DNA from: Strigamia acuminata
Lineage: Eukaryota > Arthropoda > Chilopoda > Geophilomorpha > Linotaeniidae
Assembly (NCBI GenBank): GCA_949358305.1
Contig: OX442317.1
Coordinates: forward strand, 14,946,491-15,010,490
Direction of reading: 5' to 3'
Length of the DNA: 64,000 bases
Shown one piece after another: positions 25,620-35,583 of the stretch. A program made the translations under genes and the position numbers. Each line of letters opens with the position of its first letter. Position 1 is the first letter of the stretch. The notes below the pieces were generated by a model that did not search any database, was not told where the DNA came from, and worked only from the letters and a program-made list of their open reading frames with translations.

Positions 25620-27835
25620 CACTATTTCAGAACATTCAGAGACATTGGTCTTGTGATGTTTGTGCTAAGTCAACTGTGATGTCAAATGAGATCAAAAGTT
25701 TATTCTTTCAAATCATTGCTTGGATGTTGCTAAAACTTACATTAAATCCTTCTACTAAGGTTTAAACACTATTTCAGAACATTCAGAGACATTGGTCTTG
25801 TGATGTTTGTGCTAAGTCAACTGTGATGAGATCAAAAGTCTATTCTCCAAAATCATTGCTTGGATGTTGCTAAAACTTACATTGAAGCCTTCTACTAAGG
25901 TTTAAACACTATTTCAGAACATTCAGACACATTGGTCTTGTGGTGTTTGTGCTAAGTCAACTGTGACGTCAAATGAGATCAAAAGTTTATTCTTTCAAAT
26001 TATTGCTTGGATGTTGCTAAAACTTACATTGAAGCTTTCTACTAAGGTTTAAACACTATTTCAGAACATTCAGAAACATTGGTCTTGTGGTGTTTGTGCT
26101 AAGTCAACTGTGATGAGATCAAAAGTCTATTCTCCCAAATCATTGCTTGGATGTTGCTAAAACTTACATTGAAGCCGTCTACTAAGGTTTAAACACTATT
26201 TCAGAACATTTAGAGACATTGGTCTTGTGGTGTTTGTGCTAAGTCAACTGTGATGAGATCAAAAGTCTATTCTCCCAAATCATTGCTTGGATGTTGCTAA
26301 AACTTACATTAAAGCTTTTTACTAAGGTTTAAACACTATTTCAAAACATTCAGAGACATTGGTCTTGTGATGTTTGTGCTAAGTCAACTGTGATGAGATC
26401 AAAAGTCTATTCTCCTAAATCATTGCTTGGATGTTGCTAAAACTTACATTGAAGCCTTCTACTAAGGTTTAAACACTATTTCAGAACATTCAGAGACATT
26501 GGTCTTGTGATGTTTGTGCTAAGTCAACTGTGATGTCAAATGAGATCAAAAGTTTATTCTTTCAAATCATTGCTTGGATGTTGCTAAAACTTACATTAAA
26601 GCTTTCTACTAAGGTTTAAACACTATTTCAGAACATTCAGAGACATTGGTCTTGTGATGTTTGTGCTAAGTCAACTGTGATGTCAAATGGGATCAAAAGT
26701 TTATTCTTCTAAATCATTGCTTGGATGTTGCTAAAACTTACATTGAAGCCTTCTACTAAGGTTTAAACACTATTTCAGAACATTCAGAGACATTGGTCTT
26801 GTGATGTTTGTGCTAAGTCAACTGTGATGTCAAATGAGATCAAAAGTTTATTCTTTCAAATCATTGCTTGGATGTTGCTAAAACTTACATTAAAGCTTTC
26901 TACTAAAGTTTAAACACTATTTCAGAACATTCAGAGACATTGGTCTTGTGGTGTTTGTGCTGTCAACTGTGATGAGATCAAAAGTCTATTCTCCCAAATC
27001 ATTGCTTAGATGTTGCTAAAACTTACATTGAAGCCTTCTACTAAGGTTTAAACACTATTTCAGAACATTCAGAGACATTGGTTTGTGGTGTTTGTGCTAA
27101 GTCAACTGTGATGTCAAATGAGATCAAAAGTTTATTCTTTCAAATTATTGCTTGGATGTTGCTAAAACTAACATTGAAGCCTTCTACTAAGGTTTAAACA
27201 CTATTTCAGAACATTCAGAGACATTGGTCTTGTGGTGTTTGTGCTAAGTCAACTGTGATGAGATCAAAAGTCTATTTTCCCAAATCATTTCTTGGATGTT
27301 GCTAAAACTTACATTAAAGCTTTCTACTAAGGTTTAAACACTATTTCAGAACATTCAGAGACATTGGTCTTGTGATGTTTGTGCTAAGTCAACTGTGATG
27401 AGATCAACAGTCTATTCTGCCAAATCATTGCTTGGATGTTGCTAAAACTTACATTAAAGCTTTCTACTAAGGTTTAAACACTATTTCAAAACATTCAGAG
27501 ACATTGGTCTTGTGATGTTTGTGCTAAGTCAACTGTGATGAGATCAAAAGTCTATTCTCCCAAATCATTGCTTGGATGTTGCTAAAACTTACATTGAAAC
27601 CTTCTACTAAGGTTTAAACACTATTTCAGAACATTCAGAGACATTGGTTTGTGGTGTTTGTGCTAAGTCAACTGTGATGTCAAATGAGATCAAAAATTTA
27701 TTCTTTCAAATTATTGCTTGGATGTTGCTAACACTTACATTGAAGCCTTCTACTAAGGTTTAAACACTATTTCTAAACATTCAGAGACATTGGTCTTGTG
27801 GTGTTTGTGCTAAGTCAACTGTGACGTCAAATGAG
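25620..27835. repeat. Third, rearranged copy of part of the 3432-bp repeat
   Basis: TAAATCC (25747), GCCGTCT (26174), the AAG deletion (26953) and the GATCAACAG variant (about 27400) follow in the same order as in the two 3432-bp copies. Spacing relative to copy 2 moves from 10014 to about 10020, so small indels or monomer swaps occurred. The BEL element interrupts its right end. Confidence 0.7.
27832..27835. repeat. Target-site duplication of the BEL element (TGAG)
   Basis: TGAG at 27832-27835 is repeated at 37094-37097. Removing the element and one copy restores GTCAAATGAGATC of the monomer. Confidence 0.88.
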
Positions 27836-28258
27836 TGTTGCGGTCGGTCAACACGAATATAGAAGAAATGGGCATTTGCGGTTTGAAATTCCCGCCACTA
27901 TGATTTGATGATCGTATAGAAATGTACGTACATAAACCGTGCTGGAAACCACAATATTCACTCCCGAATCCATTGTTGCACGAGGAGAAAGCATTAGAGA
28001 GCACTGTTGCAAGGTATCCCAGTGCTTGTTTATCCATAAGCCAGCGGGGAAATGGTTTTACTACTCCCGACACATTGGAAAAGATGGCGGAAATAATGTT
28101 AAACACGAGCTAAAATTCAACAACTTCTTTAATGAACGGTTAGATGATAACTGAATAAAATACACGAATGTAATTGGCCCTCAAGGGAGCCGCACATGCG
28201 CAATACCGAAAATGGCACGCGCCGAGCCGATTAGCGGCGAAATACAGACACAAAATTC

Positions 28259-28280
28259 TCCGTTGTCATGGCAACGGAGG
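28259..28280. promoter_or_regulatory. RFX/X-box-like palindrome in the BEL LTR
   Basis: CTCCGTTG and CAACGGAG are perfect inverted arms around TCATGG. The core GTTGTCATGGCAAC fits the RFX X-box pattern. The same site is at 36007-36028 in the other LTR. Function is inferred from the motif only. Confidence 0.5.
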
Positions 28281-29022
28281 AAAAAGAAATACAGGCAAAG
28301 TTGACAAATTGTGAAATTAGCACGGATTACAGTTTGTAATATATCAAAATGACCGCAAGAATGCAGTGAATAAAAAAGCTAATCATAACAATTCGATTCA
28401 ATAAGTAAAACAATGAAAACGAAGCACAAAACAATGATCGTGTAGCAGACGATCGCGATAGCCAATCACAAGCAAGTACGATGACGTAACCGTAAGATTT
28501 GAATTTAAAATGGCTTTAAAACACAAAATAACATAAGAATGCAGGTTAAAAAACATCGTAATGGAAAAGTATAATCAATTCAATCAATATACATCGCAAA
28601 CAAATTGAAATAAAAACGAATTACCGATAAATTCCAACATGGCGGCCTCGAACGTCATATTGGCGGTAAAACCAGTACATTTGAAATTAGATACACAGAA
28701 TGTTAATAAAAACCACATAGGAATGTTAAATAAAATTAGGAAATGTTATTTCCTGCACAAAATCACACTATTTATTCAACACAACACTTTGAAATAGATC
28801 GTAAGCCGCACGAACCGAACATTATCGGCCGCGCCCATGCGGTGGCCGACAACGAACGTTCGCACTGACGAAACGAAAACACTTGGGCAAATAAAAAGCA
28901 CACCAGTAGAAAGAGCGTACTTAAATTAGTAGAAAACAACATCAAATCGAATTCTTAACAATTCGGAAAGGTAAAAACGAAACGTTAGAAGTTCAATCGC
29001 AACGAAACTAGTAAATGAAAAG

Positions 29023-29030
29023 TGACGTCA
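29023..29030. promoter_or_regulatory. CRE palindrome TGACGTCA in the BEL LTR
   Basis: Perfect CREB/ATF octamer. The copy in the 5' LTR is at 36771-36778, with another in the leader at 35512-35519. Some satellite monomers carry the same octamer. Confidence 0.5.
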
Positions 29031-29345
29031 CGCGTGTAGCGCAACTGAACTGCACTTCGACGAATGTACTTAAAATTGCCGAAAATCATGAAAATGCATA
29101 AGAAATCAATGAGATATGACACAAAGCATAGAAAACACTTGAAATAACAGTAAATAAAAATGCAATATCAACACAAAAGACACTAAAATTACTGAAAACA
29201 CTAGAAAATGTTTTAATAAGATAAAACCTGAAAAGCAATAAATGAAAATATTAGGCAAAAACTCAATTACACTATGAATATTTATTATGACATAAAACAC
29301 AGTAATAAATGCAATTTCCAAAATATTTCCACGTTGTTTGCAACA

Positions 29346-29405
29346 ACGAATTGCCGGCGAAAGGACAGAGAAGGAGAACCACACAAAAAATTCACAAAAG
29401 AAGAA
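29346..29405 (-). other. BEL element 3' untranslated segment, no polypurine tract
   Basis: These 60 bp lie between the stop codon and the 3' LTR. On the element strand they are pyrimidine-rich, then CCGGCA, then six bases to the LTR. A usual polypurine tract is not visible. The non-coding elements have the same layout. Confidence 0.6.
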
Positions 29406-32400
29406 TCACTCAAGTTCTAGGGCTCTCACATGCTTGACTGACCTTTTTAACTCACGTCCATCGGGTAGCACAACTTTTATCACACGGATTTGACCATCCT
29501 CACCGGGAAAAATTTCTTTTATCCTGGCAAGTGGCCAAAAATATGGGTTAGTACCCATTTTTTCTAGAAGCACTATTTGGTCTACTTTAGGGTTTTTGAA
29601 GAACTTATCACCTTTGGATTCATAAAAATTCCTCAATTGCATGAGGTAACTTTTTTTCCAAATTTTCCAGAACTCCCAAATAAATTGGCGTCGTTTAATG
29701 TCTAGTTTTCGCAAATCTGATTTTTTAATTGCACTCAGTTGTTTGTTTATTACGTATTTTGGCATGCCTCCTGTTAGAAAGTTTTCAGGTGCCAAAATTC
29801 TACCACCATCTACACTGTCTGGGACGTAACTTAAGGGTCGTGAATTTAGCACTGAACTAATTTCCAAGGCCAATGTTTGGAGAGTTTCCAAGTCTACAGT
29901 GCTGCGCAACAAAGTTTTTCGAAGTTTATCCTTTACTGAGCGGACTAAGCGCTCCCACGCTCCGCCCATCCATGGAGACAGCGGTGGGATGAAAGTCCAA
30001 AGCACTCTCTTTTCGGATAGGAATGTTTGCACATCTGAATGACCTATGAGTTTCCCCCATGATTGTAATTCGAGGCTTCCGCGCTCAAATGTCTTACTGT
30101 TGTCAGAGAAAATCTTCCCGGGGTATCCGTGGCGTGCCCCAAATCTTCTCATTGCAAGCAAAAACTTTGGCACAGAAAGGTCCTCTGATACTTCTAAATG
30201 TATGGAACGGGTCACCATACACGTGAAAAGCAAGATGTAAACTTTTTTCTTTTCCTTCTTGTTGCTGCCGACATAAATGGGACCCAAGTGGTCCACTCCT
30301 GTGTTTTGGAATGGCGCCGCTGGTGTCACACGTTCAGCAGGAAGGTCACCCGTTGAAGGGTTGTTGCGTGCAAGTTTTCCTCGTCTGCAAATCTCACATT
30401 CTCGAATAACTGTCTGAATTGTTCTTCTTCCTCTAATAATCCAAAATCGTTCGCGTAGGTGATACAAGGTTTCGCTTATGTCACCGTGAAGCAACTCCAG
30501 ATGTACTTTCTTAATTAACAGTCTTGTTATCCAACTGTCATAATGCAAAATAATTGGATAAACCTCATCAAATGTCAATAAAGATTTTTTCAAGCGGCTA
30601 CGAAGTCGAAGTAATCCGTCCTCGTCAACGAAAAGCTCGAAATTTCGTAGGGTGGAATGTTTAGACAGTTCTCTTTTGTTTTTCACATCATCAATCTCCT
30701 CAGAAAAATGTAATTTCTGGGAAAATTGCAAGATCTTCAATTGGTTGTCCTCTAACTCGAGTGGCGAGAGAGGCTCACCGCGCAAAAGTTTGTTTTTCCA
30801 TCGCAAAATGTATGAGAAAACTCTCAAAAGTCGGTTGTAATTTCGGAATCGTTTGAAGAATCGACCAATAAAGCTTTCTGTCACTTGAATTGTCATCACA
30901 ACGATTTTTCGTTCTTCTTCTGGAAGATCCTCTTGTATAATATCTCTTTTTTCCAGTTTCGAGACATCAACTCCAAACCACCACAGTTTATTTTGCATCA
31001 ATGTTTTTGAGTTATGTGGTCGAGTCAATAAATCGGCTGGGTTAAATTCTGTTGGTACGTGAGACCATTGTTCGGGCTTAGTCGAAGAAACAATTTCTTG
31101 AACACGGTTTGAGACGTATGGTTTCCATACGTTCTTGTCCGAATTTATCCAGGCTAGAGTTATGGTGGAGTCCGAGTAGTATTTCACTTCAGTGACCGGG
31201 TAACCGGGAAGAAAGTTTTCTAACAGGTACTTGGTCATTCGCACTCCAACCACTGCTGCAGTTAATTCAAGTCGAGGTAGAGTCACTTTTTTCGTCGGCG
31301 CAATGCGACATTTACTCAACAATAAAGTTCTTTTGCCCTCCAGATTGACGACAAAAATTGAACAGCCAAATGCCTTTGTGCTTGCGTCACAGAAAACTTC
31401 CAAAGTGATGTCTTGACCGGAATAAGTCTGCAGCCAACGTTGTACTTTCAATTCTTTCAACTTTTGTATGTCTTGACTCCACTCTTCGACTTCTTTTTTC
31501 TCTGAGTCAAGAATCTTTTCATCCCAGTTTTTTGTCCTAATCCAGATTGCTTGAACTAGCAGTTTCATTTGAAGCACAACAGGAGCGATGAGTCCCATTG
31601 GATCGAATATGGAAGCCATTAATGAAACAACTTCTCGCTTTGTATTCGGAATTTTTTCAATTGTTGGAATGTTAAACATCATGACATCTTCTGCCGTGTT
31701 CCACAATATTCCAAGCATTTTGATGATTCCTAAGTCCGAAAACTCCTCTCCTCGCATATGAAAACCTTCTTTTTTCAAATTGTTGAAGACGTCCTTGCTT
31801 GAGGTCGCCCACTTCACGAGGGGAAGCTTTCCGTCGTCTAATATCATTTTCAGTTTCTCGCAATGTGAGGTTGTGTCGGCTGTAAAATCTCCTCCTGACG
31901 TCAAATCATCCATGAATATTCCATCATCGAGTGCGTCGACTTCTTTTGCATGAGTTTTCTCGAATTGTTTCGCTTGTTTTCTAATCGTCGCACACAAGAG
32001 GAATGGAGAAGAAATGACGCCAAATGGCACGACAATCATTCGCAGAACCATTAGATTATTCCACAAATTTTGCCAAGAGTATGGCTCTTTGAAATAGTCA
32101 CGAGCGACCCACAAAAAACGTAAAAAGTTTGTTTGAGTTGGGTTGATCATAACTTGAAGGAACGCTTGCTTAATGTCTGCTATTATTGGAATACAATAGA
32201 GACGGAATCTCACAATAACGAGTATTAAGTCTGGGTTGAGGGAAGGTCCCGGAAATAGACAGTCATTAAGGGAACGCTTTCCTTTTTTGGATGAAGACGC
32301 GTTAAACACTACTCTAAATTTTGTCGTGTCTCGATCCTCCTTGATTACAGGGTGGTGAGGTATATTGTAGGTTCCTTTCTTCAGAAAACGCTCCTCTTTT

Positions 32401-34646
32401 GGGACTTCCTCCGCGTGATTTTCGTGAATATACTGCCACATGGACTCGTCGTAACGTTTTTTGTAATCCTCGTTGGCATCTATTCTTTTGAGCGTGTTAG
32501 CCAGTTGGTTCATGGCCAACTCCCAATTGGATTCCAAGTCGACTTCCTGTCCGTTGAATGGCAGCATGACTTCATAACGTCCATCGTCTAGACGCCTCGT
32601 AGTTGATTCGAATCGATCGCGAATAAAGTCGGATTCTTTTTCTCCCGCATTTATTCCGATTGCTTCTAAGTTCCACAGTTTGTCCAATTTTTCTTGGATG
32701 TTTAAGTCGCATGTGTTGCAACATGTTGTCAATTCTTCCTCATCTTCGAATAAATTGATGTTCCCCGCCGCTCCGGACAAGACCCATCCAAAAATTGTAT
32801 TTATTAATCCAAGATCGGCGTTTACTTTTTTCTTGCCGTCCTTAACGACCTTCCACCACACGTCGACTCCTAAAAGCACGTCGATTTGAGAAGTCTTAGC
32901 TGGTAGGTCTTCAGCAAGTTCAAGGTTTAACTTCTTCACCTTGTCTATTATTGATGAGTTAAGAATGCCCTGCACTCGTGGCAAATTCTCCACAGAAAGC
33001 ATTGAAAGTTTCAAATCTTGAGTGTCATTTTTACTTTGCAGTGTGACATTAAACACATCATAGTCCGTGGCTGCTGGAGACGAGTCGTTGAATCTCTGTG
33101 TGGTGGCAGAGACACTGCCGCATTTTTTCAGTTTCAGTCTTTCAACAAATTCTTTTGTGATGAACGATCGATGGCTTCCCGGATCAATCATCCCTCGAAT
33201 GCTGTGAGTTCCTCCTGATTTTGTCTTCAGGTCCGCGGTGAAGATCATTAGTTGTAGAGTCGTCGAGATTGCGCATGAAACATGTGTTGTTACTTGTGGC
33301 TCCTTCGGCTTCTCCGCAGCGTTCGTTGAATTCTTCACCTCGGATTTTTTGCATATTGTGGAATGGTGTCGCCCACCACAATGTTTACAAGAAAATTTGA
33401 CCTTGCAGTCTCCTACTCTATGCCCAGTTCTGAAACAATTAAAACACAGTCGGTTTTTCTTAACTATTTCGATTTTCGCGTTGATTTCGAAATCCTTTTT
33501 ACAAGAGCCGTTTAAATGTTCATCATCACAAAAAATGCACTTGCTTGTCTTGAAAGGCATATTCTTGCTTTCAGATTTCGGTTCACTCTTCGTTTTTGCA
33601 CTAGTAGACTGCTTGGCTTCCTGAGTGGTTGCGCACGTGGTCATTGAACCTTTCACTTTCGTTTTCTCTACGTCCGATTTTTCATTCTTGTCTTTTTTCG
33701 ATTTTTCCGAAACGTTTTCAGTTCGTTCGGCCATCGCAACCTCATTCACAAAGAAATTGAGCAACGTAACAATGTTCTTATTTTGAATCCCGTGAACTTG
33801 GTAAAATCTTAATGCCATTGAAGTTGGAAACTTGCTAATTATGTCGGGCAATAAGAAAGCTCCGGAAGTCTGAATAGGAATTTTTAGCTGCTCTAAAAGT
33901 CTAATAGTCGCAGAAATCTTGGTCAAGTTTGTTTTTATCGCTTTAGTTGGATATACACTCGAAACCGCTTTTAATTCTCGAATTGATTTTATTAACGCAG
34001 TTTGTTGGGCATCCTCATCACCAAAATGTCTTTCTAGTTCTTCCCTGGCCAGGTCATATGATTCCTCGATCAGGGGAAAAGTGGAGATGAGAATTGCCGC
34101 TTCTCCAGTGCACATAGTTTGTAAATACTGGAGTTTTTCAACGTTACTCAGGTCTGGATCCTTGTGTACGGAGGTCTCGAAGTTGCTTTTAAATGTTCTG
34201 TACTTCAAAATATCTCCGTCGAATTTTACGGAATCCAGTTTGGGCAGCTTCGAATTTTTTCTAAACGTTGCTGTCGCGTTCAAGGTTGTATTCTGGTTTG
34301 AGCTTGTCGACGTATTTAATCTTCCTCCCAAAGTTGGAAGTGATCGCTTTGAGATTTCGTATCTCGTGCGAAGAAGATCAACTCTTGCTTGCATAGTCTC
34401 AAGCTTGTCAATGCATTCTAGATAATAGCCGTGGTCCGAATATTCCTGTAGATCATTCAGCGCACCGACTATTCTCGTTTCTTTCGGGGTCGCAGTTTGC
34501 ACCAGCGCTTCCAGTTCACCTGGATCTGCTGTCTTCTCCGATATAGACAACAGATGATTCATTGCAGTGACTTGCGACTCCCAACGTTGTTGTTGCACTT
34601 CGATTTGATCCTCAGTTAGAAGATCTCTCATTGTAGGTTCCGCCAT
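29406..34646 (-). CDS. BEL/Pao Gag-Pol polyprotein (1746 aa)
   Basis: It encodes the capsid-like protein and enzymes for reverse transcription and integration of the element. Residues 1 to about 310 resemble the DUF1759 Gag region of BEL/Pao. Zinc knuckles lie at C370-C373-H377-C382, C401-C404-H409-C414 and C420-C423-H427/428-C432. The protease region (DUF1758-like) has D488-P-G-S, where D-S/T-G is usual. Reverse transcriptase spans about 750-990, with D824 in ADIKQAF and FMDD at 911-914. RNase H has D1087, E1127, D1159 and D1205. Integrase has an H1382/H1387-C1417/C1420 zinc site and D1452, D1515 and E1565, then a DUF5641-like C-terminus to 1746. The start codon sits in a good context (AAAATGG). 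One frame covers Gag and Pol, as is normal for this family. No stop or frameshift is seen. No env follows. The D-P-G change might impair protease, but I cannot test this. Confidence 0.96.
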   Translation of the reverse strand: MAEPTMRDLLTEDQIEVQQQRWESQVTAMNHLLSISEKTADPGELEALVQTATPKETRIVGALNDLQEYSDHGYYLECIDKLETMQARVDLLRTRYEISKRSLPTLGGRLNTSTSSNQNTTLNATATFRKNSKLPKLDSVKFDGDILKYRTFKSNFETSVHKDPDLSNVEKLQYLQTMCTGEAAILISTFPLIEESYDLAREELERHFGDEDAQQTALIKSIRELKAVSSVYPTKAIKTNLTKISATIRLLEQLKIPIQTSGAFLLPDIISKFPTSMALRFYQVHGIQNKNIVTLLNFFVNEVAMAERTENVSEKSKKDKNEKSDVEKTKVKGSMTTCATTQEAKQSTSAKTKSEPKSESKNMPFKTSKCIFCDDEHLNGSCKKDFEINAKIEIVKKNRLCFNCFRTGHRVGDCKVKFSCKHCGGRHHSTICKKSEVKNSTNAAEKPKEPQVTTHVSCAISTTLQLMIFTADLKTKSGGTHSIRGMIDPGSHRSFITKEFVERLKLKKCGSVSATTQRFNDSSPAATDYDVFNVTLQSKNDTQDLKLSMLSVENLPRVQGILNSSIIDKVKKLNLELAEDLPAKTSQIDVLLGVDVWWKVVKDGKKKVNADLGLINTIFGWVLSGAAGNINLFEDEEELTTCCNTCDLNIQEKLDKLWNLEAIGINAGEKESDFIRDRFESTTRRLDDGRYEVMLPFNGQEVDLESNWELAMNQLANTLKRIDANEDYKKRYDESMWQYIHENHAEEVPKEERFLKKGTYNIPHHPVIKEDRDTTKFRVVFNASSSKKGKRSLNDCLFPGPSLNPDLILVIVRFRLYCIPIIADIKQAFLQVMINPTQTNFLRFLWVARDYFKEPYSWQNLWNNLMVLRMIVVPFGVISSPFLLCATIRKQAKQFEKTHAKEVDALDDGIFMDDLTSGGDFTADTTSHCEKLKMILDDGKLPLVKWATSSKDVFNNLKKEGFHMRGEEFSDLGIIKMLGILWNTAEDVMMFNIPTIEKIPNTKREVVSLMASIFDPMGLIAPVVLQMKLLVQAIWIRTKNWDEKILDSEKKEVEEWSQDIQKLKELKVQRWLQTYSGQDITLEVFCDASTKAFGCSIFVVNLEGKRTLLLSKCRIAPTKKVTLPRLELTAAVVGVRMTKYLLENFLPGYPVTEVKYYSDSTITLAWINSDKNVWKPYVSNRVQEIVSSTKPEQWSHVPTEFNPADLLTRPHNSKTLMQNKLWWFGVDVSKLEKRDIIQEDLPEEERKIVVMTIQVTESFIGRFFKRFRNYNRLLRVFSYILRWKNKLLRGEPLSPLELEDNQLKILQFSQKLHFSEEIDDVKNKRELSKHSTLRNFELFVDEDGLLRLRSRLKKSLLTFDEVYPIILHYDSWITRLLIKKVHLELLHGDISETLYHLRERFWIIRGRRTIQTVIRECEICRRGKLARNNPSTGDLPAERVTPAAPFQNTGVDHLGPIYVGSNKKEKKKVYILLFTCMVTRSIHLEVSEDLSVPKFLLAMRRFGARHGYPGKIFSDNSKTFERGSLELQSWGKLIGHSDVQTFLSEKRVLWTFIPPLSPWMGGAWERLVRSVKDKLRKTLLRSTVDLETLQTLALEISSVLNSRPLSYVPDSVDGGRILAPENFLTGGMPKYVINKQLSAIKKSDLRKLDIKRRQFIWEFWKIWKKSYLMQLRNFYESKGDKFFKNPKVDQIVLLEKMGTNPYFWPLARIKEIFPGEDGQIRVIKVVLPDGRELKRSVKHVRALELE

Positions 34647-34906
34647 TTTCTCTGTCCTCTCTCACAAAAAATTCGGCTGTGAAATTTGGAAAGAACAGAT
34701 AAAAACGGGCATGACAATTCAACTTTGTTTTAATTTTTAAGAGAAAAAACTTTTTAATTTTATCCCCCAAAAAGCACTCAATTTTCACGGTCCTTGGTGA
34801 CACGTGAGAATTTTAGAATATCAAATGTTTGGCCAATCGAGGATGACCAAAAATTTGAGCGGTTTTTGTGTACGTAAATAAAACGTGACACAATTACCCT
34901 GCACAG

Positions 34907-35008
34907 TTTGAAAATAATTGACGGTTCGTTTTGCAACAAAGCACGCCAATAAACTCTTTTGAAAACAATTGACGGTTCGTTTTGCAACAAAACACGCCAA
35001 TAACTCCT
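34907..35008. repeat. 51-bp tandem duplication in the BEL leader
   Basis: Two copies of about 50 bp, both containing AATTGACGGTTCGTTTTGCA, lie 51 bp apart with a few mismatches. The period is 17 codons, so the long frame across it stays open. Confidence 0.85.
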
Positions 35009-35548
35009 AACATTAAATTTTGACTCTACTGACAGCTCATTCAACTTGAAACTAGTCAGTTCTACTCGAAATAAATCTAATCTCCCCCGCTTATGGCGGT
35101 TATAATGGAGAACTAAGCATGCAATGAAAAAACACTTCAAAATTTGATATGAAAACACTTTTACTAAAATTTTCCCCAAAACTAGCAAATGAAACAACAA
35201 AAACACCAATGGAATACCCAAAACAATACCCTCATGCAATAAAAATCCCCAAAATGAAAACACAGAACTCCAAAAACAAGAAAATGCAAATAATCCAGGG
35301 GCAAATCGTCTTTCCAGCGCAGCGCGTTGTGTATCCAAATATGGCGACCGGAAGATCCCGTTGCTTGCACACGATTGTTCAAATTCGACGCCGTACCTGT
35401 CCTCGTTGTGGCTGAAGTCACGTTGAACGTTGACACTACTTGTAGCAGACGACGAATCGCGAACGTAAATTATTCCGTTGATCGCACCAAACGCACGATC
35501 GGACGTTGCACTGACGTCACGACGAAAACACAGAAAGAATGCAACGGC

Positions 35549-35568
35549 AATCCTGGTCACGGCTACCA
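35549..35568 (-). promoter_or_regulatory. Candidate primer-binding site of the BEL element
   Basis: The minus strand reads TGGTAG, CCGTGA, CCAGGATT, starting 15 nt inside the 5' LTR. The plus strand resembles a tRNA 3' end (AATCCTGG...ACCA). The tRNA species is not identified. The same arrangement occurs in elements A, B and C. Confidence 0.6.
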
Positions 35569-35583
35569 AAACTAGATATTCGA

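Larger units (their letters stand above)
11405..27835. repeat. Satellite array, segment 2 (about 115 monomers)
   Basis: This is 16.4 kb of uninterrupted 140/147-bp monomers, all in one orientation and the same as segment 1. Some monomers lack AAG in CTAAGTCAAC (13501, 16933, 26953). Some carry TGACGTCA in place of TGATGTCA. It is built from several large duplications listed separately. No gene is seen. Confidence 0.98.
27836..29345 (-). repeat. BEL element 3' LTR (1510 bp)
   Basis: Direct repeat of 35584-37093 at offset 7748. The terminal inverted hexamer is TGTTGC/GCAACA. It contains an RFX-type X-box palindrome, a CRE palindrome and two ATGGCGG motifs (28081-28090 and near 28639). Short frames in it are duplicated in the other LTR and look non-coding. 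Confidence 0.95.
34647..35583 (-). other. BEL element 5' leader
   Basis: This 937-bp stretch lies between the 5' LTR and the start codon. It holds a primer-binding site next to the LTR, a CRE octamer at 35512-35519, an ATGGCGACC motif near 35341 and a 51-bp tandem duplication at 34907-35008. A 358-codon frame (35854 to 34778) begins in the LTR and runs through the leader, out of frame with the polyprotein. I do not recognise it and do not call it a gene. Confidence 0.7.

Noticed and set aside
11405-27835. CENP-B box in the satellite
   Set aside because: No monomer shows the TTCG...A..CGGG pattern, and CpG is nearly absent. A centromeric role cannot be claimed from the sequence.
29106-29384. 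92-codon hydrophobic frame at the BEL 3' LTR edge as an env protein
   Set aside because: It lies largely within the LTR, is mostly repeated at 36854-37102, is AT-rich with low-complexity hydrophobic residues, and lacks any envelope features I can support.
35549-35568. tRNA gene near the BEL 5' LTR
   Set aside because: Only a 3'-end-like stretch of about 20 nt is present, without D-arm or anticodon arm. It fits a primer-binding site.
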